Shown here: in pieces, positions 38,492 to 48,647 of the stretch | Layout of the letters: each line of letters begins with the position of its first letter | Position numbering within the stretch: the stretch's first letter is position 1 | Assembly: GCF_003330765.1 (NCBI RefSeq) | Contig: NZ_CP024902.1 | Location: 2,356,001-2,420,000 of the forward strand | From: Burkholderia pyrrocinia | GTDB taxonomy: Bacteria > Pseudomonadota > Gammaproteobacteria > Burkholderiales > Burkholderiaceae | Reading direction: 5' to 3' | Length of the DNA: 64,000 bases | The notes under the pieces: generated by a model | Told to the model about the DNA's origin: nothing | What the model saw: only the letters and a program-made list of their open reading frames with translations | The model's database searches: none | Position numbers and translations under genes: made by a program

Positions 38492-38755
38492 ATGAAGAAA
38501 TCCCTCCTCGTAGCTTCCCTGTTGGCTGCTGTTGCACTGGCTGCTTGCAACAAGAGCGCTGATCAAGCTGCTTCGTCGGCTGCAAGCGACGCGGCTGCTG
38601 CTGCTTCGACGGCTGCTTCGGCAGTTGCTGGTGCTGCGAGCGACGCTTCGGCTGCTGCTTCGTCGGCAGTTGGTGCTGCGAGCGACGCTGCTGCTGCAGT
38701 GGCGTCGGCTGCTTCGGCAGCGACGGCTGCTCCGGCTTCGGGCGCAAGCCAGTAA
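38492..38755 (+). CDS. Small Ala/Ser-rich repetitive lipoprotein
   Basis: An 87-residue lipoprotein. The signal peptide MKKSLLVASLLAAVALAAC puts the lipidated residue at Cys19. Almost everything after it is Ala, Ser, Asp and Val in AASDAAAAAS-type units, with a repeated block of about 14 residues, compatible with a long helix. Alanine is mostly encoded by GCT, unlike surrounding genes. It has AGGA 8 bases before the ATG, its own strong promoter and a strong terminator, so it is probably abundant. Function unknown; a structural envelope role is a guess. Confidence 0.85.
   Translation: MKKSLLVASLLAAVALAACNKSADQAASSAASDAAAAASTAASAVAGAASDASAAASSAVGAASDAAAAVASAASAATAAPASGASQ
38630..38689 (+). repeat. 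18-bp direct repeat inside the lipoprotein gene
   Basis: GGTGCTGCGAGCGACGCT occurs at 38630-38647 and 38672-38689, a 42-bp (14-codon) period. Flanking sequence is also similar, which suggests growth by in-frame duplication. Confidence 0.8.
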
Positions 38756-38777
38756 GCCTCAGCGTCAGCTGAAAAAA

Positions 38778-38803
38778 AAACCGGCCCGAGGGCCGGTTTT
38801 TTT
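38778..38803. terminator. Bidirectional terminator after the lipoprotein gene
   Basis: AAACCGGCC-CGAG-GGCCGGTTT with long A and T runs on both sides. It can end both the lipoprotein gene and the convergent metallo-hydrolase operon. Confidence 0.9.
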
Positions 38804-38869
38804 ACGTCTGCCGTTTCCGCGCACATCACCCGGCAGTCGCACGGGCCGTCGCAGCGGCCCTGCCCCCGC

Positions 38870-39646
38870 TCATCCGAGCATCAGCCAGTCGAACCCCGCG
38901 TCCTGCGTGGCCACGATCACGTCGTCCCCGCTAGTCCCCAGTACGCCGGCAAATCCCTGGCGGGCCAGTTCCGGCAGGTTGTTCTGCTGGCTCAAGTGTG
39001 CCGCGACCAGATGCTGGAGGCGGCTGCGTTCAAGCGACGCGAGGATGTCGGCCGCCGCGTCGTTGCTCAGGTGGCCGTGGTTGCCGCCGATCCGCGCCTT
39101 CAGCGACTGCGGATAGCGGCTCGCGGCCAGCATCGCGGTGTCGTGGTTGGATTCGAGCACCAGTGCGTCACAACCGCTCAGGACGGCCGTGATGTGCGGC
39201 GTGGACATCCCGACGTCCGTCAGCACGCCGAGCCGGCGGCAGCCGTCCATAAAGACGAACTGGAGCGGCTCCCGCGCATCGTGAGGGACCGTATAGGGCA
39301 TCACGGCCAGATCGCGTATCGCGGCCGTCTCGTCGCCCCACAGCACGTGGAGATCGACATCGGCCTCGTCCGCGCCTACCGCGCGCGCGGTGCCCCAGCT
39401 CATGTAGAGCGGCAGCGACGCGCGGCGGGCGAGCGTCAGCGCACTGCCGACGTGGTCGCTGTGTTCATGGGTGATGAGGATCGCATCGAGATCACCGATG
39501 CCGAGATTCAGTCGGCCGAGCCGGCGCTCGACCTCCTTGGCAGAAAAGCCGCAGTCGAGCAGCACGCGGGTGGTCGTCGTGCCGCTCGAGGCCTCGACGA
39601 CCAGCGCGTTGCCTTCGCTGCCGCTTCCGAGGCTGGCGAAACGCAC
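38870..39646 (-). CDS. MBL-fold metallo-hydrolase (YycJ/WalJ type)
   Basis: A 258-residue metallo-beta-lactamase-fold protein. The metal motif HEHSDH is at 60-65, with later ligands in SNHD and AHLSQQNN, as in YycJ/WalJ proteins thought to be exonucleases. It starts with GTG (39646), giving MRFASLGSGSEGNALVV, the usual family N-terminus. It begins 4 nt after the bamC stop, so it is in the dapA-bamC operon. Confidence 0.88.
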   Translation of the reverse strand: MRFASLGSGSEGNALVVEASSGTTTTRVLLDCGFSAKEVERRLGRLNLGIGDLDAILITHEHSDHVGSALTLARRASLPLYMSWGTARAVGADEADVDLHVLWGDETAAIRDLAVMPYTVPHDAREPLQFVFMDGCRRLGVLTDVGMSTPHITAVLSGCDALVLESNHDTAMLAASRYPQSLKARIGGNHGHLSNDAAADILASLERSRLQHLVAAHLSQQNNLPELARQGFAGVLGTSGDDVIVATQDAGFDWLMLG

Positions 39647-39650
39647 GCGC

Positions 39651-40793
39651 TCAGTTCAGCTGCGCGTGGAGCAGCGAAATGATCCGCTGTGCGTCCGACG
39701 AGTTGTCGACCTGGCCGTTTGCGCCGACCACCGCGACCTGCGTGCCGCCGCCTTGCGCGCGCACGTTGACCAGGAATTCCCTGCCCGGCTTCGCGGCCTG
39801 CGGACCACCGTAGAACAGCTTGCCGAACAGGCCGTCACGCTTGAGCTCTTCCATCGAATTCGCATAGCGCACGGTGTACACGCCCTTCTCGCGGTCGCGA
39901 TTGTCGACCGTGAAGTTGGTACGATCGAGCGCAAGACCCACGCGCAGCCACGCGCGGTCGAACGACTCCGCCAGCTGCAGCGTCGCTGCGCCGCTGCTCG
40001 TGTCGCTGACCTGCGTCGGTGCCGTCGCGGAATGCGCATCGGTCAGCAACTGCTTCGCCTGCGCGTCGGTCAGGCCGAACTTCTGCATCAGCTTCGACAG
40101 GAATACGGCTTCGAGCACCGGATTGCGCGGACGCTCTTCCCAGCGCGACGACGTGCCGCCCTGCGGGCCGACCATCATTTCTTCCATCGCGCTGTGCGTG
40201 ATCGAGATGTCGGTGTTGCCGTCCGACGTGCGGTTCACGAGCGTACGGAAGCGGTCGCGCGTGCCGGACGAGTAGGCGAAATCGATGACCTTGCCGATCG
40301 TGCGGCGGAACCAGTCGTCGGGAATGTTCGCGCGGTTTTCGGCCCAGTCGGTTGCCATGATGCCCGTCGACGGCGCATCGGTCTTCAGCGAGAAGCCGTT
40401 CTCCTGCCAGAACTCCTTCAGGATCGGCCACAGCTGCTCGGGCGTCCGGCCATCGACGACGAGCCAGCGGCGATCGCCGTCGCGCTCGATGTGCATGCCG
40501 AGCGGATCCTGCGCGCTCGGGATGCCGTCGGTCGCATTACCGGCCTGCGTCGCGACCCGCGGCGGCAGCGTGCCGAGCCCGGCGTTGGTCGGCGGCGCGA
40601 TGAACTGCTGGGTCGTCGGCACCGGCTTCAGGTCGCTCGGCACCGCGAGCGGCGGCGCCGAACCGGTGTTCTTGTAGTTGACCCGGTCGGGAGCCAGATA
40701 GTCGTTCAGCGTATCGCAGCCGGCGAGCGCGCCCAGCGCCAGCGCCATCACCGACATCTGGATGGCGCGAGAAGAAAAGGCGAAACGTTTCAT
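39651..40793 (-). CDS. bamC: Outer-membrane assembly lipoprotein BamC
   Basis: A 380-residue lipoprotein of the BAM complex that inserts beta-barrel proteins. Signal peptide and lipobox LGALAGC place the lipid at Cys26. It has the BamC unstructured N-segment (DTLNDYLAPDRVNYKNTGSAPPLAVPSDL) and helix-grip domains. It directly follows dapA, the arrangement also found in E. coli. The frame is open far upstream, but only the ATG at 40793 gives a signal peptide. Confidence 0.92.
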   Translation of the reverse strand: MKRFAFSSRAIQMSVMALALGALAGCDTLNDYLAPDRVNYKNTGSAPPLAVPSDLKPVPTTQQFIAPPTNAGLGTLPPRVATQAGNATDGIPSAQDPLGMHIERDGDRRWLVVDGRTPEQLWPILKEFWQENGFSLKTDAPSTGIMATDWAENRANIPDDWFRRTIGKVIDFAYSSGTRDRFRTLVNRTSDGNTDISITHSAMEEMMVGPQGGTSSRWEERPRNPVLEAVFLSKLMQKFGLTDAQAKQLLTDAHSATAPTQVSDTSSGAATLQLAESFDRAWLRVGLALDRTNFTVDNRDREKGVYTVRYANSMEELKRDGLFGKLFYGGPQAAKPGREFLVNVRAQGGGTQVAVVGANGQVDNSSDAQRIISLLHAQLN

Positions 40794-40903
40794 GAAATCC
40801 TTCGTCTTGCTAGAACGCTCGTCAGGAGCGGCGCCGGACGGAGCCGGCCGGTGCGGGTTATCAGGGGTCGAGCCGGCGGCCGCAGGACGCGGCCGCCTCG
40901 GCA

Positions 40904-41809
<906 letters not shown>

Positions 41810-41855
41810 GAAACGCGATTGATTGTGTACCGGTAAACGTTGAGATTGTAGCGGA

Positions 41856-42458
41856 TTAGCCGGGCAGTTCGTAACGTGGAATTCCCGCCCCCGCCTTCGG
41901 GGTCGCGCCCTCGCGCACTGCGCAGAGACGCTGGACGAACGCCTCGCGCGGCGCGGCGACGAAACCATCCTCGTACGCGACCACCCGCAGGCGGCCGTGC
42001 ACGGCGTCCAGCAACTCGCCCGGGGCGAGCAGGAACGCGGGGTTGGACGGTTTGCCGACCGTTTCGTTTCCTTGCGCGAAGGTTTCGTAGATGAGCACGC
42101 CGCCCGGCGCCACCGCATCAAGCAGATGGGGCCAGAGCGGACGATGCAGATAATGGGTGACGATCACGGCCGAAAAACGCGCACCGGCCGGCAGCGGCCA
42201 CGGCGCGCCTTCGAGATCGGCGCCGCGGGCATCGACGCCCGGGATCGCGCGCAACGCGGCCAGCGCGGCCGGGTCGCGGTCGAGCGCGACGACCGGATGC
42301 CCTTGCGATGCGAACCAGCGCGCATGACGGCCGCCGCCCGCGGCGACGTCAAGCACCGCGCTGCCTGCCGGAACGAGCCGCGACCATTGCGCGACCCAGC
42401 GCGACGGCTCGGCCTGTGCGACGTGGCCGCCCGCGGCGGCGATGACGGATTCGCTCAT
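41856..42458 (-). CDS. Class I SAM-dependent methyltransferase
   Basis: A 200-residue Rossmann-fold methyltransferase. Motif I is [10 protein letters not shown] (35-44), followed by the acidic residue in VALDRD (motif II) and [15 protein letters not shown]. It resembles the TehB-like group. The substrate cannot be read. It sits between trpS and dapA on the same strand with short gaps. Confidence 0.85.
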   Translation of the reverse strand: MSESVIAAAGGHVAQAEPSRWVAQWSRLVPAGSAVLDVAAGGGRHARWFASQGHPVVALDRDPAALAALRAIPGVDARGADLEGAPWPLPAGARFSAVIVTHYLHRPLWPHLLDAVAPGGVLIYETFAQGNETVGKPSNPAFLLAPGELLDAVHGRLRVVAYEDGFVAAPREAFVQRLCAVREGATPKAGAGIPRYELPG

Positions 42459-42467
42459 GCAGTCGGG

Positions 42468-43670
42468 TCAGTTGTACGACAGGCCCATCGCGTCGCGCAC
42501 GTCGCGCATCGTTTCCGTCGCGTACTTGCGCGCCTTGTCGCAACCGTCCGCCACGATCGCGCGCAGCAGCGACGGATCGTCCATGTACTTCTGCGCGCGC
42601 TCGAGCATCGGCTGCTGCTCGCGCAGGATGCCTTCGACAACCGGCTGCTTGCAGTCGAGGCAGCCAATGCCCGCCGAACGGCAGCCCTTCTGCACCCACT
42701 CGTGCGTCGCTTCGTCCGTATAGACCTGATGCAGCTGCCACACCGGGCACTTGTCGGGGTCGCCCGGATCGGTGCGGCGCACGCGCGCGGGATCGGTCGG
42801 CATCGTGCGGACCTTCTTCGTGATCGTCTCGGCGTCTTCACGCAGGCCGATCGTGTTGCCGTACGACTTCGACATCTTCTGCCCGTCGAGGCCCGGCATC
42901 CGGGACGCTTCGGTCAGGAGCGCCTGTGGCTCGACGAGGATGATCTTGCGCGCGCCTTCGAGATAGCCGAACAGGCGTTCGCGATCACTCATCGACAGGC
43001 TCTGCGATTCCTGCAGCATCGCGCGCGCCTGTTCGAGCGCCTCGTCCTCGCCTTCCTGCTGATACGCATTGCGCAGCTCGTGATAGAGCTTCGAGCGCTT
43101 GCCGCCAAGCTTCTTGGCCGCCTCGAGCGCCTTCTCCTCGAAACCGGGTTCACGGCCGTACAGGTAGTTGAAGCGGCGTGCGATCTCGCGCGTCATCTCG
43201 ACGTGCGGCACCTGATCCTCGCCGACCGGCACGAGCGAGCCGCGATACAGCAGGATGTCGGCGGCCATCAGCACCGGGTAGCCAAGGAAGCCGTAGGTCG
43301 ACAGGTCCTTGTCCTTCAGCTTCTCCATCTGCTCCTTGTAGGTCGGCACGCGTTCGAGCCAGCCGAGCGGCGTGCTCATGCCGAGCAGCAATGCGAGCTC
43401 GGCATGCTCGGGCACCTTGCTCTGGATGAACAGCGTCGCCTGCGCCGGATCGATGCCGGACGCGAGCCAGTCGATCAGCACATCCCACACGTTCTTCTCG
43501 ATGACCTCGGGAGTCTCGTAGTGCGTTGTCAGCGCATGCCAGTCGACGACGCAGAAGAAGCACGGGTACTCGGACTGCAGCTTCACCCAGTTTTTCAGCA
43601 CGCCGTGGTAATGACCGAGGTGCAGCGACCCGGTGGGTCGCATGCCGGAGAAAATACGTTCTGGGAACAT
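42468..43670 (-). CDS. trpS: Tryptophan--tRNA ligase
   Basis: A 400-residue class I synthetase. HIGH motif HLGH is at 17-20 and KMSKS is in GQKMSKSYGNT. It is longer than the E. coli enzyme (334). The extra part includes a Cys-containing segment (GCLDCKQPVVEGI) near residue 345, as in other betaproteobacterial TrpS. The ATG at 43670 follows closely after the M50 protease gene, which ends at 43679. Confidence 0.96.
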   Translation of the reverse strand: MFPERIFSGMRPTGSLHLGHYHGVLKNWVKLQSEYPCFFCVVDWHALTTHYETPEVIEKNVWDVLIDWLASGIDPAQATLFIQSKVPEHAELALLLGMSTPLGWLERVPTYKEQMEKLKDKDLSTYGFLGYPVLMAADILLYRGSLVPVGEDQVPHVEMTREIARRFNYLYGREPGFEEKALEAAKKLGGKRSKLYHELRNAYQQEGEDEALEQARAMLQESQSLSMSDRERLFGYLEGARKIILVEPQALLTEASRMPGLDGQKMSKSYGNTIGLREDAETITKKVRTMPTDPARVRRTDPGDPDKCPVWQLHQVYTDEATHEWVQKGCRSAGIGCLDCKQPVVEGILREQQPMLERAQKYMDDPSLLRAIVADGCDKARKYATETMRDVRDAMGLSYN

Positions 43671-43678
43671 GATTGTCG

Positions 43679-44341
43679 TTAGAAAAGCGAGGCGAATGGA
43701 GACAGGATGGCGCTCAGGACGGCGTAGCCGACATTGACGAGCGGGCGCAGCCAGAAGTTCGTCAGCACGCCCGTCGTGACCAGCACGAGGACGATGATGA
43801 AGCCGTACGGCTCGATGCGCGACAGCGCGATCGATTGCTTCGGCGGCAGCAGCGCCGCCAGGATGCGGCCGCCGTCGAGCGGCGGCAGCGGAAACAGGTT
43901 CAGCACGCCGAGCACGAGGTTCGCGCTGACGCCGGCAAACGCCATCCGCGTGAAGAACGGCTCGTCGATGCCGACGGCGGGCAGCACGAGGGTCAGCATG
44001 CCCCAGATCAGCGCCTGCACGAAGTTGCAGGCCGGGCCCGCGAGCGCGACCCACAGGCTGCCCCAGCGCGGATTGCGCAGGTTACCGAACGAAACCGGCA
44101 CCGGCTTCGCATAGCCGAACAGGAACGCGCCGCCCGTCAGGAAATACATCGCGAGCGGGATCGCGATCGTGCCGATCGGATCGATGTGGCGCATCGGATT
44201 GAACGACACGCGCCCCATCACGTAGGCGGTATTGTCGCCGAGCAGGCGGGCGGCATAGCCGTGCGCGGCCTCGTGCAACGTGATCGCGAAGATCACGGGC
44301 AGCGCGTAGACGGCGATGGTCTGTATCAGGGAAGCATCCAT
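43679..44341 (-). CDS. Site-2 protease family (M50) membrane metalloprotease
   Basis: A 220-residue intramembrane zinc protease. The zinc motif HEAAH is at 23-27 in the first helix and the third ligand Asp156 is in NLFPLPPLDGGR. Five or six membrane helices are visible. It lacks a PDZ domain, unlike RseP. The substrate is unknown. It is in the run from the PHP gene to dapA. Confidence 0.9.
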   Translation of the reverse strand: MDASLIQTIAVYALPVIFAITLHEAAHGYAARLLGDNTAYVMGRVSFNPMRHIDPIGTIAIPLAMYFLTGGAFLFGYAKPVPVSFGNLRNPRWGSLWVALAGPACNFVQALIWGMLTLVLPAVGIDEPFFTRMAFAGVSANLVLGVLNLFPLPPLDGGRILAALLPPKQSIALSRIEPYGFIIVLVLVTTGVLTNFWLRPLVNVGYAVLSAILSPFASLF

Positions 44342-44392
44342 ATCGCGTTATTGTAACAAGCGCACTCGTGCAAAAAATGGAACGGCGCGCGC

Positions 44393-45025
44393 TTACGCGG
44401 CCGAGAGCCCGAACGGTTCGAGCGCGCCGCGCCCCGCGCGAACGAGCTCCGGCTCGTCGCCCGTCAGGTCGATCACCGTCGACGGCTCGCGCGGGCATGC
44501 GCCGCCGTCGATCACGAGGTCGACCTGCTTCTCGAGCCGCGCACGGATGTCGTCGGGATCGTTGAGCGGTTCGTCATCCGGCGGCAGGATCAGCGTCGTG
44601 CCGAGCAGCGGCTGGCCGAGCGATTCCAGCAACGCGAGCGTGATCGCGTGATCGGGCACGCGCAGCCCGATCGTCTTGCGCGACGGGTGCGACAGCCGGC
44701 GCGGCACTTCCTTCGTCGCCTGCAGGATGAATACGTACGGGCCCGGCGTCACCGACTTGATCTGCCGGTACTGGCGGTTGTCGACCATCGCGAAGTTGGC
44801 AAGCTCCGACAGGTCGCGCACGAGCAGCGACAGGTGCTGTTTCTCGTCGAGGCCGCGAATCCGGCGCACACGTTCCACCGCATCCTTGTCGTCGAGATGG
44901 CACGCGAGCGCATAGCTCGAATCGGTCGGCATCGCGACCACGCCGCCCTTGCTGATGATCTCCACGGCCTGCTTGATCAGGCGCGGCTGCGGATTATCCG
45001 GATGAATCCTGAAGAACTGGGACAT
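44393..45025 (-). CDS. YciO/Sua5/YrdC family threonylcarbamoyl-AMP synthase-like protein
   Basis: A 210-residue protein of the YrdC fold, closest in form to YciO (starts MSQFFRIHPDNPQPRLI). The core has GGVVAMPTDSSYALAC, RIRGLDEKQHLSLLVRDLSEL and KTIGLRVPDH. TsaC/Sua5 enzymes make the t6A precursor for tRNA; YciO proteins are weaker, and their role is less clear. It follows the PHP phosphatase, as yciO follows yciV/trpH in enterobacteria. Confidence 0.9.
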   Translation of the reverse strand: MSQFFRIHPDNPQPRLIKQAVEIISKGGVVAMPTDSSYALACHLDDKDAVERVRRIRGLDEKQHLSLLVRDLSELANFAMVDNRQYRQIKSVTPGPYVFILQATKEVPRRLSHPSRKTIGLRVPDHAITLALLESLGQPLLGTTLILPPDDEPLNDPDDIRARLEKQVDLVIDGGACPREPSTVIDLTGDEPELVRAGRGALEPFGLSAA

Positions 45026-45097
45026 GGAGGCACGTAAAGAGGGAGAAGTCGGATGCGCGCGTCGGCAACAATGCGGGCGGCGGACAGCCGCCCGGCG

Positions 45098-45937
45098 TCA
45101 GAGCCAGCGCTCCCAGACCGGTGTCAGGTCGGACGGCAACGGCGGCAGGCCGCCGAGCTCGACGCGGCCTTCGCCCGGCGCATGGAAATCCGAGCCGCGC
45201 GACACTTCGAAGCCGAAGCGGCGCGCAACGTCCGCGTATTCGCGGTACTGGTCGGGCGTGTGGCTGCCCGTGACGACCTCGATCGCGCGGCCGCCCAGAT
45301 CGATGAACTCGCCGAAGAACGCGTCGAATTCGACGGGCGTATAGCGATAACGGCCCGGATGCGCGACCACGGCTTCGCCGCCCGCCGCGCGAATCCACGC
45401 GACCGCGTCGGACAGCGTCGCCCAGCGATGCGGGACGAACCCGGGCTTGCCGTCGCCGAGCAGGCGATCGAACACGTCGGACGTCGATTCGGCGTGGCCG
45501 TGCTCGACGAGAAAGCGCGCGAAGTGCGTGCGCGAGATCAGGTCGGGATTCGATACGTACTTCAGTGCGCCTTCGTACGCGTCGGGGATGCCGAGCGTCG
45601 CGAGCTGCGCGCCAATCGCCAGCGCGCGCGCCGCGCGGCCGTGGCGCGTGCGGTACAGGCCGTCGACGAGCGCCGGGTTCGCGGGATCGATGTTCAGGCC
45701 GACGATGTGCACGGTGCGCGACGCCCACGTGACCGAGATCTCGACGCCGCTCAGGTAGCGCATGCCGAGCGCTTCCGCCTCGCTGCGCGCCGCCGCCTGG
45801 CCGCCGATCTCGTCGTGGTCGGTCAGCGCCCACAGGGTCACGCCGCCGGCATGGGCGCGGCGCGCGACGTCGGCAGGCGACAGCAACCCGTCGGAAACAT
45901 TCGAATGGCAGTGGAGATCAGCGTTCATTGTCGGCAT
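45098..45937 (-). CDS. PHP-domain phosphatase/exonuclease (YciV/RNase AM type)
   Basis: A 279-residue metal-dependent phosphoesterase. PHP motifs are DLHCHSNVSDG (His9, His11), ALTDHDEIGG, VAHPGRYRYTP and RGSDFHAPGE. Homologs hydrolyse 3',5'-nucleoside bisphosphates and short 5'-phosphorylated RNA. Met codons at 45937 and 45928 are both possible starts. It is the first gene of a minus-strand run reaching to the metallo-hydrolase at 38870. Confidence 0.9.
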   Translation of the reverse strand: MPTMNADLHCHSNVSDGLLSPADVARRAHAGGVTLWALTDHDEIGGQAAARSEAEALGMRYLSGVEISVTWASRTVHIVGLNIDPANPALVDGLYRTRHGRAARALAIGAQLATLGIPDAYEGALKYVSNPDLISRTHFARFLVEHGHAESTSDVFDRLLGDGKPGFVPHRWATLSDAVAWIRAAGGEAVVAHPGRYRYTPVEFDAFFGEFIDLGGRAIEVVTGSHTPDQYREYADVARRFGFEVSRGSDFHAPGEGRVELGGLPPLPSDLTPVWERWL

Positions 45938-46010
45938 GGCAGGTAAGGCTTCATTCTACTGCAATGCGGCAATTGCCCCGCCCGCCTGCCCCGCCGCTGC
46001 CGTCGCGCAC

Positions 46011-46901
46011 CTACGCGCAGAACGCCTCGATCAGCGCCGCGATCTGCTCGGGCTGGTCGTGATGCACCATGTGGCCGGCGTCCTCGACGAGCTTCTCGCG
46101 CCAGTCGGGGAACGCGTTGAAACGCATCTTGAACTCCGGCAGCGGGATGTCGCCGGCAATGTGCGCGAGCGTCGGTGAATTGACGGCCTCGACGTGCAGC
46201 ACCTTCGCACGCACCTGCGTCCAGGTGGCCATCACCTCGTCCAGCCGGTAAAGCAGCGGGCCCGGCATCTTGTGCGCAGGGTCGGCCAGCAGGTGGTAGA
46301 GGCCGTCGTCGCCGCGCTTCGACCAGTGCGCGGCGAGGAATGCGGCACGGCGCGGATCGAGCCGCGGATTGGTCTTGGTCAGGCGCGCCGCCACCTCGTC
46401 GAGGGACGCGTAAGGGCGCAGCGCGGGCGGCTCGCGCAGCTCGTCCAGCCAGCCGCGCAGCCGGCGCGGCGCCTGTTCGGCCCGCGCGGGCGCGAGCCCG
46501 AAACCTTCGAGATCGATCACGCGCCGCACGCGTTCCGGCCGTGCGCCGGCATACAGGCACACGACGTTCGCGCCCATGCTGTGCCCGACCAGGTTGACTT
46601 CGCCGGTCGGCGCATAGTGGTCGACGAGCGCATCGAGGTCGCCCAGGTATTCGTGGAACCAGTAGTGGCCGCCGCCCTGCCGCGCGACCGGCCAGTCGGA
46701 CAGCCCGAAGCCGCGCGCATCGGGCGCAATCACCTGCCAGTCGCCCGCGAGCGCATCGACGACGAACTGGAATGACGCCGCGACGTCCATCCAGCCGTGC
46801 AGCATGAACAGCGTCGGCGCATCGGGCCGGCCCCAGCGCCGCACATGCAGCCGGACGCCGCGCACCATGACGAAATCGGAAACAGAACTCGAGGCACTCA
46901 T
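46011..46901 (-). CDS. Alpha/beta hydrolase
   Basis: A 296-residue alpha/beta-hydrolase. The oxyanion segment LHGWMD and nucleophile GHSMG (Ser108) are present, as are an acidic residue in LHVEAVNSPTLAH and the catalytic His in AGHMVHHDQPEQIA. Substrate unknown. The ATG at 46901 is used; the frame also opens at a TTG four codons earlier. Confidence 0.87.
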   Translation of the reverse strand: MSASSSVSDFVMVRGVRLHVRRWGRPDAPTLFMLHGWMDVAASFQFVVDALAGDWQVIAPDARGFGLSDWPVARQGGGHYWFHEYLGDLDALVDHYAPTGEVNLVGHSMGANVVCLYAGARPERVRRVIDLEGFGLAPARAEQAPRRLRGWLDELREPPALRPYASLDEVAARLTKTNPRLDPRRAAFLAAHWSKRGDDGLYHLLADPAHKMPGPLLYRLDEVMATWTQVRAKVLHVEAVNSPTLAHIAGDIPLPEFKMRFNAFPDWREKLVEDAGHMVHHDQPEQIAALIEAFCA

Positions 46902-47099
46902 TGCAGCCGCCAAAAAAAGAATGATCGTTCGATTATAGTGGCGACGCCTTCGTTCCGGCGGTCGGCAATCGAGGCCCCGCTCTAGCCGCGGGGTCGCTCG
47001 AAGGCCCGCCGGGCGGGCCGGGTGGCAGACCGGAGAGCGCCACTCGCCGGGCGCGCGAGCCGGCTGGCGGCAGGCAAAGCGCAGCCGAACGCGATCCGG

Positions 47100-47957
47100 C
47101 TAACGCGTCGCGTTTCCGTCCACCCCGTCCTGCGCAGCCAGTTCGTCGAGTTCGGCCTGCTCGAATCCGGCATCGCGACGCGCATCGAAATTGAACGGGC
47201 CACGCAGCCGCGGCGCATGGTATTGCTCGGCGAGCTGCCGATAGGCCGGCACGGGATCGCGGCCGGCTTCGTCGCACAGATGCCGGAACCAGCGGTTGCC
47301 GATCGCGACATGACCGATCTCGTCGCGCAGGATCACGTCGAGGATCGCGGCCGACGCATCGTCGCCCGCCTGCACGAGCCGCGCGCGGATCGGCGGCGAT
47401 GCATCGAGCCCGCGGGCCTCGAGCGTGCGCGGCACGAGCGCCATGCGCGCAAGCGCGTCGTCCTTGGTCCGCTCGCACATCTCCCACAGCCCGTTGTGCG
47501 CGGGAAAATCGCCGTACGCATGCCCGAATGCCGCCAGCCGGTCGGACAGCAGCGTGAAGTGATAGGCCTCCTCGGCCGCAACCTTCAGCCAGTCGGCGTA
47601 GAACGCGTCCGGCAGGCCCGCGAAGCGCCAGACCGCGTCGAGCGCCAGATTGATCGCATTGAACTCGATATGGGCGAGCGCGTGCAGCAGCACGGCGCGC
47701 CCTTCGGGCGAACGCATGCTGCGTCGCTCGAGCTGGCGCGGCTCGACGAGCGGCGGGCGCGCCGGACGTCCTGGCAGATCGGGCGGTTCGCGCAGTGCGA
47801 GCGACGGTGCGATCGCGGCCTGCCCGGCCAGCAGCGCATCGTACAGCGAGCGCACCTGCGCGGCCTTGGCCGCCGGTTCGGATGCACGCAGCGCGTCGAG
47901 CGCTGTGCCGCGCACGCAGGCCGGCGCATTGCCGAAAGAAGAAGACGCCATACTCAT
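47100..47957 (-). CDS. DUF455 ferritin-like protein
   Basis: A 285-residue protein of the DUF455 family, which adopts a ferritin-like helical bundle. Possible metal-binding helices include HALAHIEFNAINLALDAVW, KVAAEEAYHFTLLSDRL and ILDVILRDEIGHVAIGNRWF, with the Glu-x-x-His pairs expected for a di-iron site. Function is not established. It is divergent from the gamma-carbonic anhydrase gene. Start could be 47957 or 47951; an AGGGTG lies upstream of the first. Confidence 0.85.
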   Translation of the reverse strand: MSMASSSFGNAPACVRGTALDALRASEPAAKAAQVRSLYDALLAGQAAIAPSLALREPPDLPGRPARPPLVEPRQLERRSMRSPEGRAVLLHALAHIEFNAINLALDAVWRFAGLPDAFYADWLKVAAEEAYHFTLLSDRLAAFGHAYGDFPAHNGLWEMCERTKDDALARMALVPRTLEARGLDASPPIRARLVQAGDDASAAILDVILRDEIGHVAIGNRWFRHLCDEAGRDPVPAYRQLAEQYHAPRLRGPFNFDARRDAGFEQAELDELAAQDGVDGNATR

Positions 47958-48097
47958 GAACGGGGACACCCTGCATGCGCGCGGGAGCATACGCACGCGA
48001 CGGTTTACAATATGCGATTGTTCCGCGGCGCAATGCGCCGGGCAAACCAGACGCGCCATTCTACCGGCGCCCATCATCGAAGAGACAAGGAGACTCC

Positions 48098-48622
48098 GTG
48101 ACGATCTACAAGCTGGGCGATACGGCCCCGACGATCCACGAAAGCGTATTCGTCGCCGATACGGCGGCCATCATCGGCAAGGTCGTGCTCGAGGAAAACG
48201 CGAGCGTCTGGTTCGGCGCGACGATTCGCGGCGACAACGAGACGATTGCCGTCGGCGCCGGCAGCAACGTCCAGGAAGGCGCGGTACTGCACACGGACCC
48301 CGGCTTTCCGCTGACGATTGCCGAAAACGTGACGATCGGGCACCAGGCCATGCTGCACGGATGCACGATCGGCGAAGGTTCGCTGATCGGTATTCAGGCG
48401 GTGGTCTTGAATGGAGCGGTCATCGGCCGCAACTGTCTGGTTGGCGCCGGCGCGGTCGTGACCGAAGGCAAGACGTTCCCGGACAACTCGCTGATTCTCG
48501 GCGCACCGGCGAAAGTCGTGCGCGAGTTGTCGGCCGAAGACATCGCGCGACTGCGCGCGAACGCGAAGACGTACGTCGAGCGGCGTGCGCATTTCAAGGA
48601 GCAACTCGTGCGGATCGGGTGA
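48098..48622 (+). CDS. Gamma-carbonic anhydrase family protein
   Basis: A 174-residue hexapeptide beta-helix protein (YrdA/PaaY/Cam type). The zinc ligands are His in GAVLHTD and two His in IGHQAMLHGC. It starts at a GTG (48098) preceded by AAGGAG with ideal spacing; upstream codons show no homology. The family binds zinc and forms trimers; carbonic anhydrase activity varies among members. It lies 25 bp before hslO. Confidence 0.9.
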   Translation: MTIYKLGDTAPTIHESVFVADTAAIIGKVVLEENASVWFGATIRGDNETIAVGAGSNVQEGAVLHTDPGFPLTIAENVTIGHQAMLHGCTIGEGSLIGIQAVVLNGAVIGRNCLVGAGAVVTEGKTFPDNSLILGAPAKVVRELSAEDIARLRANAKTYVERRAHFKEQLVRIG

Positions 48623-48647
48623 TTCGCACGGATTTCAAGGAAGAAGA

